From the NCBI RefSeq assembly GCF_009749525.1, contig NZ_WOAC01000029.1:1-52010 (forward strand): a stretch of 52,010 nt of DNA. The letters are read 5' to 3'. Both the position numbers and the translations under genes were made by a program. Below the pieces are notes generated by a model. It saw nothing but the letters and a program-made list of their open reading frames with translations. It did no database searches and had not been told where the DNA came from. The number at the start of each line of letters is the position of its first letter. Position 1 is the stretch's first letter. Below are positions 18,680 to 26,193 of the stretch, in pieces. This stretch comes from Mesorhizobium xinjiangense. Its GTDB lineage: Bacteria; Pseudomonadota; Alphaproteobacteria; Rhizobiales; Rhizobiaceae.

Positions 18680-19366
18680 ATGAGATACGCCACGATACTG
18701 GCCAACCTTGCGCTACGCCCCCGCCAGGGCACGGTCGGCGAGGCGGGCCCGCCCACCGGCGGTATCGTGAAACGCAGCTTCGACGTTGGAGGCGCAATGG
18801 CGGGTGTCATCCTGCTGAGCCCGCTGCTGGCCATGCTGGCCCTGCTGGTGAAGCTGCACGACGGCGGCGCGGTCTTTTATGGACACCCGCGCATAGGCCG
18901 CAACGGGCGGGCCTTTCGCTGCCTGAAATTCCGCACCATGGTGGAAAACGGCGACGAGGTCCTGAACCAGCACTTCGCCATGTACCCCGAAAGCCGCCAG
19001 GAATGGCGCGAAACGCGCAAGCTGCAGAACGATCCGCGCGTGACGCGTGTCGGCGCCGTCCTGCGCAAGCTCAGCCTCGATGAACTGCCGCAATTGTTCA
19101 ACATATTGCGCGGCGAGATGAGCATCGTCGGCCCGCGTCCCGTGGTGAAGGACGAACTCGATCTCTATGGACCGGCCGCCACTTACTACCTGCAATCGCG
19201 CCCCGGCCTCACGGGTCTGTGGCAAATCAGCGGCCGCAACGACGTGTCCTACGGCACGCGCGTCGCGTTCGACCGGCAATATGTGGAGAACTGGTCATTT
19301 TTCATCGACCTGAAGATCATCGCGAAAACCTTTCCGGCAGTCGTCACCTCGAGGGGCAGCTATTGA
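18680..19366 (+). CDS. exoY: ExoY: priming galactosyl-1-phosphate transferase
   Basis: Starts each repeat unit by moving galactose-1-phosphate from UDP-galactose to undecaprenyl phosphate. 228 residues, typical of ExoY. A membrane helix (about 34-56, GGAMAGVILLSPLLAMLAL) follows KRSFDVGGA. The catalytic domain has the bacterial sugar transferase signatures CLKFRTM (about 80-86), LRKLSLDELPQLFNILRGEM (about 130-149), SIVGPRPV and RPGLTGLWQISGRN. The ATG at 18680, with GGAG about ten bases upstream, is chosen over an in-frame ATG at 18626. exoF follows after 14 bp, then exoQ and exoZ: one operon. Confidence 0.93.
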   Translation: MRYATILANLALRPRQGTVGEAGPPTGGIVKRSFDVGGAMAGVILLSPLLAMLALLVKLHDGGAVFYGHPRIGRNGRAFRCLKFRTMVENGDEVLNQHFAMYPESRQEWRETRKLQNDPRVTRVGAVLRKLSLDELPQLFNILRGEMSIVGPRPVVKDELDLYGPAATYYLQSRPGLTGLWQISGRNDVSYGTRVAFDRQYVENWSFFIDLKIIAKTFPAVVTSRGSY

Positions 19367-19380
19367 GACCGCCTCGTTCA

Positions 19381-20667
19381 ATGCCGGCGGGCCGGCAGGA
19401 CGCCTGCGCGGCCGGTCCGGCCGCCAGGGCCAGGAGACTCATCCGTGCCGCCTTCGCCATGATCGCCCTCCTCGCCATGACGCTTGCCGGCGTGTCGGCC
19501 CACGCCCAGGAATACACGCTCGGGCCGCAGGACAAGCTGCGCGTTCGTGTCGTCGAATGGCAGACGGCCGAGGCCGCGGTGCGCGACTGGACCTCGATCA
19601 GCGGCGATTATGTCGTCGGGCCGTCCGGCGATATCTCCCTGCCCTTCGTCGGCCGGTTGCCGGCATCGGGCCGCACGACTGCCGAGCTCGCGGCCGAGAT
19701 CAGCGAAAAGCTGCGCCAGAAATTCGCCCTGATGGACGAGCCGGACGCGTCGGTGGAGATCGCCGAGTTCCGGCCGATCTTCGTTTCCGGCGACGTCGAG
19801 ACCCCCGGGCGGTACGCCTTTGATCCCGGCTTGACCGTTCTCAAGGCGGTTAGTCTGGCCGGCGGCATCCGCCGTGGCAGCGAAACGGGCCAGCGCTTCG
19901 AGCGCGATTTCATCAGCGCGCGCGGCAATTACGAAGTGCTGGTGTCGCGGCGCAACGGTCTCCTGGCCCGCCGCGCCCGGCTGATCGCCGAGGGTAGCGG
20001 CAGCGAGGAGATCGCCTGGCCGGAGGAGGTGACGAGCGCGCCCAATGCCGACACGCTGATGGCCGACGAAACCGCGTTCAAGAAGGCGCGCCTGAACCGG
20101 CTGCAGGTGCGGCTGGACGCAATCGACGACCTGAAGGAGTTGCTGACCAAGGAGATCGAGTCGCTGCAGAAGAAGATCGTCGAGCAGAACCGCCAGATCG
20201 AATTGGCCACCAAGGAACTCGAAGGCATCGGCAATCTGGCCGATCGTGGGCTGGTGGTGAATTCGCGCGTGCTTTCGATCGAGCGGACGGCGGCCGATCT
20301 GCGCAGCAAGGTGCTGGACATGGAGACCGCCATGTTGCGCGCCAGGCAGGATTTCAGCGAGGCGACACAGGACGCGGCCGACCTGCAAAGCGAACGCGAA
20401 ACGGAAATCGTCCAGCAGCGCCAGCAGGCCGAGGCGGAGATCGACCAGGTCGACCGCAAGATGGCGATGTACCGCGACCTGATGGGCGAGGCCCTGGCAA
20501 ATTCACCGGAAGCGGCGGTCAGCGCGGGCGATGAGGAAGCGCCGATGCGCTACCTTCTCGTGCGCAACGAGGATGGCGAGACGGTCGAAACCGAGGTCGA
20601 CGAGAACGCATCCGTGCATCCCGGCGACGTCGTCAAGGTCGATATTCTCCCCGTTCCCGTGCAGTAA
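19381..20667 (+). CDS. exoF: ExoF: periplasmic/outer-membrane polysaccharide export protein
   Basis: Export partner of ExoP and ExoQ, 428 residues. Signal peptide with hydrophobic core FAMIALLAMTLAGVSAHA and cleavage after AHA. The Poly_export domain begins YTLGPQDKLRVRVVEW; a SLBB-type segment follows (FVSGDVETPGRYAFDPGLTV). About 230-380 is a long coiled coil with repeated Lys, Glu and Gln, and the C-terminal VHPGDVVKVDI motif closes it, as in ExoF/OpgA-type proteins. No lipobox, unlike Wza. The ATG at 19381 lies 14 bp after the exoY stop; an ATG inside the signal peptide is less likely. Confidence 0.9.
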   Translation: MPAGRQDACAAGPAARARRLIRAAFAMIALLAMTLAGVSAHAQEYTLGPQDKLRVRVVEWQTAEAAVRDWTSISGDYVVGPSGDISLPFVGRLPASGRTTAELAAEISEKLRQKFALMDEPDASVEIAEFRPIFVSGDVETPGRYAFDPGLTVLKAVSLAGGIRRGSETGQRFERDFISARGNYEVLVSRRNGLLARRARLIAEGSGSEEIAWPEEVTSAPNADTLMADETAFKKARLNRLQVRLDAIDDLKELLTKEIESLQKKIVEQNRQIELATKELEGIGNLADRGLVVNSRVLSIERTAADLRSKVLDMETAMLRARQDFSEATQDAADLQSERETEIVQQRQQAEAEIDQVDRKMAMYRDLMGEALANSPEAAVSAGDEEAPMRYLLVRNEDGETVETEVDENASVHPGDVVKVDILPVPVQ

Positions 20668-20706
20668 CGGCCGCACCGGCCGCGCCAGAAATCGTCAGGA
20701 CCCGGG

Positions 20707-21987
20707 ATGAGGATTGCCAAGGCTGCCCTGATCGACCCGGAGCGCAACGCGCTCTACGGCATCCCCGCGATCGCCGTGTCGGTCTTCGTCTTTGCCTATT
20801 CCGCGATCTTCGGACAGGTATCGATCCTGCTCTACTACGCCCTGTGGCTGCCACTGGTGCTGGTCGACTACCGCAAGGTGCTCGGCAATTACGCCCGCTA
20901 TTACTGGATCCTGGCCTTCGGGCTTTTCGCATGCCTTTCCATATTCTGGTCGGCCGCGCCGAGCGTTACCGCCCGGGCCGCCATCCAGTTCATGTCGCAC
21001 ATCGTCTGCGCCCTGATCGCGGCGCGCACCATGAGCGTGCGCACTGTGACGCTCGGAACGCTGTGCGGCGTGTTTGTCGTGCTCATCTATTCGCTGGCCT
21101 TCGGGCGTTACCACCACGACCCGTTCGACGGCAGCTATTCCTTCGTCGGCGCCTTCACCTCCAAGAACCAGCTCGGCTTCTTCGCCTCACTGGGGGTCTA
21201 TTTCGCCCTCATCGCCACCTTCGTGACACGCGAGCGCGGGGCATGGCGCGCATTCGTACCGATCTCCGGCATCCTATCGGCCTACAGCCTGATCGCCTCG
21301 CAGTCGGCGACGTCGATCATCGCCACCGTACTCACACTGGCCAGCCTCGTCGGTCTTGCCGGTCTACTGCTATTCCGCGCCAGGGCCAGGCTGGCGCTCC
21401 TGCTCCTGGGCTCGCTGCTGGCGCTCATGGCCGGCGTGGCCGCCTTTCAAATCGGTCTGCTCGATTTCGTCCTCGGCGCCTTTGGCAAGGACACGACGCT
21501 GACCGGCCGCACCTATCTGTGGGCGCAGGGCATGGAAGCGGGCGCCCGTACGCCGATCTTCGGCGTGGGCTACCAGGCTTATTGGGTCCACGGCTTTGCC
21601 GAAGCCGAACGGCTGTGGGAGGAATTCTATATCCGCTCGCGCACCGGCTTTCATTTCCACAACACCTATATCGCCATGTATGTCGAACTGGGCCTTGTCG
21701 GCGTCTTTCTGTTCAGCCTTGCATTGGCGAAGGTCCTGGCCGGATATTTCGGCCGCCTGCTGACGGGCATCGACCGGTCGTCCTCGTTCACCCTGTTCGG
21801 CGTCACGGTGATGCTTCTCGTGCGGTCCTTTTTCGAGCTCGACATGGTCAATCCCTATTCGATCGGGGCCTTCCTCCTCTACTACGCCGCCGGGCTCATC
21901 GCCGCGCCGCGTCTGCTGACCCGTGCATCCGGCGCCCAACCGGAACGGACGCGGCGGCCCGCACCGGGCATGGCGGTGCCACGATGA
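20707..21987 (+). CDS. exoQ: ExoQ: Wzy-type exopolysaccharide polymerase
   Basis: Inner-membrane polymerase that joins octasaccharide repeat units into high-molecular-weight chains. 426 residues with about ten hydrophobic segments spread over the length and an O-antigen ligase/Wzy-type domain with GRTYLWAQGMEAGARTPIFG and the periplasmic HNTYI motif (about 318-322), where the histidine is typical of the family. The ATG at 20707 follows exoF by 39 bp. Order exoY-exoF-exoQ is the same as in Sinorhizobium. Confidence 0.88.
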   Translation: MRIAKAALIDPERNALYGIPAIAVSVFVFAYSAIFGQVSILLYYALWLPLVLVDYRKVLGNYARYYWILAFGLFACLSIFWSAAPSVTARAAIQFMSHIVCALIAARTMSVRTVTLGTLCGVFVVLIYSLAFGRYHHDPFDGSYSFVGAFTSKNQLGFFASLGVYFALIATFVTRERGAWRAFVPISGILSAYSLIASQSATSIIATVLTLASLVGLAGLLLFRARARLALLLLGSLLALMAGVAAFQIGLLDFVLGAFGKDTTLTGRTYLWAQGMEAGARTPIFGVGYQAYWVHGFAEAERLWEEFYIRSRTGFHFHNTYIAMYVELGLVGVFLFSLALAKVLAGYFGRLLTGIDRSSSFTLFGVTVMLLVRSFFELDMVNPYSIGAFLLYYAAGLIAAPRLLTRASGAQPERTRRPAPGMAVPR

Positions 21988-22011
21988 CGACGATCAAAGC
22001 GGCGCGATGAT

Positions 22012-23064
22012 ATGAAAAAGCTGCAAACGATCCAGCATCTGCGTGCCGTGGCCGCCCTTTCGGTCGTCGGTTTCCACGCCGCCGAAAAGGGCGGCACGCA
22101 TTTCATCATCGGTGCGGCAGGCGTCGACATCTTCTTCGTCATCAGCGGTTTCATCATGTGGGTCATCGCCGCCGACCGGCCGATAACGCCCGGCCGCTTC
22201 ATGCGCGATCGCATCGAGCGCATCGTACCGCTCTACTGGGTCGCCACGACGGTGATGGTGCTGGGCGGCCTGGCCGGGCTGTTTCCACGCATGACGCTGA
22301 CGCTCGAGCACGTCGTCTCGTCCTATCTGTTCGTTCCTCACCTCTCGCCCAGCACCGGCCAGCCCTGGCCGGTGCTGGTGCAGGGATGGACGCTCAACTA
22401 CGAAATGTTTTTCTATATATTATTTGCCGGCATATTGTTCCTGCAGCCGCGGCTTCGCCTCGCCTCGCTCATTGGCATGCTTTGCGCATGTGTTGCGGCG
22501 GGCGCCCTCTTCCAACCGCAAGGCGCGGTGCTGTCGGCCTATACAGATCCGATCCTGCTCGAATTCGGTCTCGGCATGCTGGTCGGGGCCTGGTGGCTCA
22601 AAAGCGTGTCGTCCTCGCGAGCACTCGGCATCGGCCTCGTCATTGCGGGTCTTTGCGGCTTCGCCTTCGTCGGGGCAACCCTCAAGGGTCTTCATCCTTT
22701 CGTCCTGGGGCCGCTCGGGGCAATGCTGATGGTCGGCGCGCTCATGCTTGAAAGGGCCGGCAGTGCGCCGCGTCTGGCGCTGCTCGGCTATCTCGGCGAC
22801 TGCTCCTACTCCATCTATCTGTGGCATACGCTGGCGATGTCCGTGGTCTTCAAGGTGGCCGCCCTGCTCGCCGTCCCGGCACCAGCGGCCATCGCCATTG
22901 CAATCCTCGCGGGAACGGCAATCGGCATTGCCTCCTACGAGTTCCTCGAACGGCCGATGGTCCTGATGCTGAAAGGCCTGCGCGCCGGTGCGCAACGGCC
23001 GCGACCGATGCCGATGCTGGCCGAGATCTTTTCAAGCCGGCTGCGCCGCATTACAGCATCATGA
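22012..23064 (+). CDS. exoZ: ExoZ-like acetyltransferase (acyltransferase 3)
   Basis: Membrane acetyltransferase that decorates the exopolysaccharide. 350 residues with about ten membrane segments. It begins MKKLQTIQHLRAVAALSVVG followed by FHAAEKGG, the acyltransferase 3 R...H signature, then DIFFVISGFIMW and RFMRDRIERIVPLYW (about 62-76), and ends with GDCSYSIYLWHTL (about 262-274). It is the last gene of the exoYFQ operon (24 bp after exoQ), the place exoZ has in Sinorhizobium. The in-frame ATG at 22012 begins at the conserved N-terminus. Confidence 0.85.
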   Translation: MKKLQTIQHLRAVAALSVVGFHAAEKGGTHFIIGAAGVDIFFVISGFIMWVIAADRPITPGRFMRDRIERIVPLYWVATTVMVLGGLAGLFPRMTLTLEHVVSSYLFVPHLSPSTGQPWPVLVQGWTLNYEMFFYILFAGILFLQPRLRLASLIGMLCACVAAGALFQPQGAVLSAYTDPILLEFGLGMLVGAWWLKSVSSSRALGIGLVIAGLCGFAFVGATLKGLHPFVLGPLGAMLMVGALMLERAGSAPRLALLGYLGDCSYSIYLWHTLAMSVVFKVAALLAVPAPAAIAIAILAGTAIGIASYEFLERPMVLMLKGLRAGAQRPRPMPMLAEIFSSRLRRITAS

Positions 23065-23214
23065 TGGGCATTCGGGGCGAAGTCTTGCACCATCCATTGC
23101 GCTTGCCGCTTGGAACACAATAAGGAAATCCCCAATGTCCGGTCATCGCGGCATGGCGGCTCGGCAGAGTCCGAGCCAGCTTGAAAACTCCACCGTCACG
23201 CCGCGACCTGCCGC

Positions 23215-24843
23215 ATGATCCACGGCGAGGAGGCGGATCTTCCTGCCGCAACGGATGTCTGCATTATCGGCGCCGGGCCAACCGGACTGGCGCTTGCCTT
23301 CCAATGTGCCGGCCACGGGCTTTCCGTGACCGTCCTGGAGGCGGGCGGACCGGAGAAGGCGCAGGCTTCGGCCGGGCCGGGCCTGATCGAGGCCCCGGGC
23401 GACCATCACGCCGATGCCGGACGCATCGCGTCGCGCGGCGTGGGCGGCACGTCGCGGCTGTGGGGCGGTCGCTGCGTTCCCTTCGACGACATCGATTTCG
23501 AACCGCGCCAGCACGTCCCTCATTCGGGCTGGCCGCTCAGCCACGGCGACGTTTCTGCCTACTATGGAGACGCGCTGCGCTTTCTGGGATGCGGCGATCC
23601 TGCAGCCCCGCCCCTGCCGCCGCACCGCCGCGAGCTGGACGATATCCGCGCCAGCGGCCTCGAATTCTGGAGCATGGTCCCCGATCTCGGCCGCCTCCAC
23701 GGCAAGGCACTCAGGTCGTCGCGGCATATCAGCGTCCATACCCGGTGCAGCGCCGACGCGATCGCGCTCGACGCCGATGGCGACGAGGTCACCGAGATCG
23801 CCGTGACACGCCCTTCGGGTCCGCTTCGCGTCAAGGCACGGTGCTTCGTGCTGGCCGGCGGCGGTCTCGAGAACGCGCGGCTTCTGATGGCCACCCAGCG
23901 CCGCTGGCCGCGCAAGTTCGCAGGTCTCGACGGTCCGCTCGGGCGCTTCTACACCGGCCACCTGACCGGTTACCTGGCCAGGATTCACATCAACGACCCG
24001 GCCCTCGCCAAAAGCCTGTGGTACACCCGCAGCGGGCGCAGCGCCTATGAGCGCAGGCGTCTGTCGGTGACGTCCGGTGCTCAGATGCGCGACGGGCTGC
24101 TCAATGCGGCGTTCTGGATGGACAGCGTCTCCATTGCCGATCCCGCCCATGGCAGCGGGGCGCTGTCCCTGGCCTATCTCGGCCTGTCGGCGCTCGGCCT
24201 CCACGCCCGCTGGGGCAAGGGCCTGGCGCCGTCCTTTGCCCATGTCGCGCCAGGGCGCGTCAGGCATTGGGACAATGTGCGCCGCGATCCCATGCTTCTG
24301 GCCGATGGCGCGCGGGTGCTCGGCGATTTCCTGCGCCACCGCTTCGGCAACAGGATGTATGCGCTGGTCAATCCGAAAAGCACCTATCTGCTGCGCTACC
24401 ACGCCGAGCAATCGCCGGACCCGGCAAACAGGGTACGGCTGGACGAGGAAGCCGCAGACGCCGCGCGGCCGCGGCTGCGGGTCGATTACCGTTTCGCGCC
24501 GAACGACATCGAATCGGTGGTTGCGTCGCACGCCCTGCTCGATGGCTGGCTGCGCCGCAACGGGCTCGGCCGTCTCGACTATCTGAGCCCGCCGGAACAA
24601 CGCGCCCGGCAGGTCTTCGAGCAGGCCGTCGACGGCTATCACCAGATCGGCCTGACGCGCATGTCGGCCAGCCCGCGCGAGGGGGTCGTCGATGCCCATT
24701 GCCGCGTCCATGACGTGAAGAACCTTTACGTCGCCGGAAGTTCCGTCTTTCCCACTGCCGGCCAGGCCAATCCGACGCTGCCCGCCGTCGCGCTCGCCAT
24801 GCGGCTCGGCGACCAACTGGCCCGCCGCCTGCGGGGCGGTTAG
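23215..24843 (+). CDS. GMC-type FAD-dependent oxidoreductase
   Basis: Flavin oxidoreductase of the glucose-methanol-choline family, 542 residues. N-terminal FAD site DVCIIGAGPTGLALAFQCAG (about 14-33), then GGTSRLWGG (about 77-85), a second FAD segment VLAGGGLENARLLM (about 216-229), and the C-terminal GYHQIG and VAGSSVFPTAGQANPTLPA block (about 474-530), where the His and Asn of the active site lie in this family. No signal peptide. It follows exoZ by 150 bp on the same strand and may be read through from it. Homologues are usually annotated only as GMC oxidoreductase; a role in polysaccharide or sugar oxidation is possible but unproven. Confidence 0.85.
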   Translation: MIHGEEADLPAATDVCIIGAGPTGLALAFQCAGHGLSVTVLEAGGPEKAQASAGPGLIEAPGDHHADAGRIASRGVGGTSRLWGGRCVPFDDIDFEPRQHVPHSGWPLSHGDVSAYYGDALRFLGCGDPAAPPLPPHRRELDDIRASGLEFWSMVPDLGRLHGKALRSSRHISVHTRCSADAIALDADGDEVTEIAVTRPSGPLRVKARCFVLAGGGLENARLLMATQRRWPRKFAGLDGPLGRFYTGHLTGYLARIHINDPALAKSLWYTRSGRSAYERRRLSVTSGAQMRDGLLNAAFWMDSVSIADPAHGSGALSLAYLGLSALGLHARWGKGLAPSFAHVAPGRVRHWDNVRRDPMLLADGARVLGDFLRHRFGNRMYALVNPKSTYLLRYHAEQSPDPANRVRLDEEAADAARPRLRVDYRFAPNDIESVVASHALLDGWLRRNGLGRLDYLSPPEQRARQVFEQAVDGYHQIGLTRMSASPREGVVDAHCRVHDVKNLYVAGSSVFPTAGQANPTLPAVALAMRLGDQLARRLRGG

Positions 24844-24845
24844 AA

Positions 24846-24953
24846 CATGTCCCGCTCAAACGGAATCGTTTGAGCGAAAGGTACATGTTCCAACATATTG
24901 ATCTGGCGCGCATATCTTTGCTTCAAACGTTTCCGTTTGAAGCGAACGCGCGC
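24846..24953 (+). repeat. 108-bp twin-hairpin repeat, copy 1
   Basis: First copy of a 108-bp element whose second copy, inverted, lies at 38977-39084; by hand alignment 100 of 108 positions agree. It holds two perfect 10-bp hairpins: CGCTCAAACG-GAAT-CGTTTGAGCG and GCTTCAAACG-TTTC-CGTTTGAAGC, separated by a linker with CTGGCGCGCATATC. It begins just after the GMC oxidoreductase stop and may act as its transcript end. The rest of the gap to the efflux gene has only a small hairpin. Confidence 0.9.
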
Positions 24954-25049
24954 TAGCGCATCGGACACCACGGTGGGCAACAGGGTTGATCAAAAGACCG
25001 AAATCGTGAAACATTTCCTATCGTAGGGGAATCATCGATGAGGCCGCGC

Positions 25050-25068
25050 GGCGCTTTTTCGAAGCGCC
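25050..25068. promoter_or_regulatory. hairpin ahead of RND efflux operon
   Basis: A perfect 7-bp stem, GGCGCTT-TTTCG-AAGCGCC, lies 18 bases before the start codon of the efflux adaptor. It could be an operator for an unlinked regulator or an RNA structure in the leader. No regulator gene is adjacent to this operon. Confidence 0.35.
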
Positions 25069-25086
25069 GAATGAGGGTAGTCACAA

Positions 25087-26193
25087 ATGGTTCTCGGTTT
25101 CCCTCTGCGATCGGCCGGCTTCGCACTGATCCTCACCCTTTCCGGATTGCTTGTGGCAGCAGGCTGCAGTGAACAGGAAGAGGCCGCCCCGGCGCCGCCG
25201 CGGGCGGTCCGCGTCATGGAGATCAACCCCGCAGAATCGCCGCTGGCCTCCGTCGAGGGCACAGGCCGGATCGAGGCGCGCACCACATCGGACGTCGGAT
25301 TTCTCGTTACCGGCCGCCTGATCGAGCGCAGGATCGACACAGGCGATGTCGTCAAGACAGGCGATCTGCTGGCGCGCATCGACCCGACGGATTACCAAAA
25401 CAGGCTAACGGCAGCTGCGGCACAGGTCACGTCGGCCCGCGCCGGCGTCGATCAGGCCACGCCGCAGGAAGCGCGGATGAAGAAGCTGCTCGATGACGGC
25501 TTCACGACGCGCCAGCAATATGAATCGGCGCTCCAGGCCCTGCAGGGCGCGCAGGCGAGCCTGGAAAGCGCCGAGGCCAATCTGAAACTGGCCCAGGATC
25601 AGCTCAAATACACCCAGCTCGTCGCGCCGACCGACGGCGTGATCACGCAGACCGGAGCCGATGTCGGCCAGGTCGTCTCGGCCGGCCAGATGGTGGTGCA
25701 GCTTGCCCGCCATGGCGAGCGCGAGGCGGTGTTCGCCGTGGCGCCCCGTCATGTCCCCTACGCCCATACGGGCATGCCGGTCTCGGTGTGGCTGCAGGGC
25801 AAGCCGTCGGAAATGACACGGGGCGAGATCCGTGAGATCGCGCCCGACGCCGACCCGACGACCGGCACCTACAATGTCAAGGTTTCGCTGCCGGACGCAC
25901 CAGACGACATGCGGCTCGGCGCGATCGTCGTCGGCCGTGCCGAAGTCCCCGGCGGCCTGTTCGTCCGCATACCGACATCGGCGCTGCTGCAGACCGGCGA
26001 TACGCCGGCCGTTTGGGTGGCGTCGGAGGCGGACGGCACCGTGGCCAGGCGCCCCGTCGACGTGCTGCGCTACGAGACGGACGGCGTGATCATAAAAGGC
26101 GGCATCGAGAAGGGCGATCTCGTGGTGGTCGCCGGCGTCAATTCGCTCGCCGAGGGCCAGCACGTCTCGGTGCAGAAGGTCGCCGTCCAATGA
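25087..26193 (+). CDS. RND efflux periplasmic adaptor lipoprotein
   Basis: Membrane fusion protein that links an RND pump to an outer-membrane channel. 368 residues. The N-terminal signal ends in a lipobox LVAAGC (Cys about 22), so it is probably a lipoprotein. The order is typical: first lipoyl half (TGDVVKTGDLLARIDPTDYQ, about 83-102), a helical hairpin (about 105-165), second lipoyl half (VAPTDGVITQTGADVGQVV), a beta barrel and a membrane-proximal domain. GAGGG lies upstream of the ATG at 25087. The stop overlaps the permease start as ATGA. Substrate cannot be inferred. Confidence 0.9.
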   Translation: MVLGFPLRSAGFALILTLSGLLVAAGCSEQEEAAPAPPRAVRVMEINPAESPLASVEGTGRIEARTTSDVGFLVTGRLIERRIDTGDVVKTGDLLARIDPTDYQNRLTAAAAQVTSARAGVDQATPQEARMKKLLDDGFTTRQQYESALQALQGAQASLESAEANLKLAQDQLKYTQLVAPTDGVITQTGADVGQVVSAGQMVVQLARHGEREAVFAVAPRHVPYAHTGMPVSVWLQGKPSEMTRGEIREIAPDADPTTGTYNVKVSLPDAPDDMRLGAIVVGRAEVPGGLFVRIPTSALLQTGDTPAVWVASEADGTVARRPVDVLRYETDGVIIKGGIEKGDLVVVAGVNSLAEGQHVSVQKVAVQ

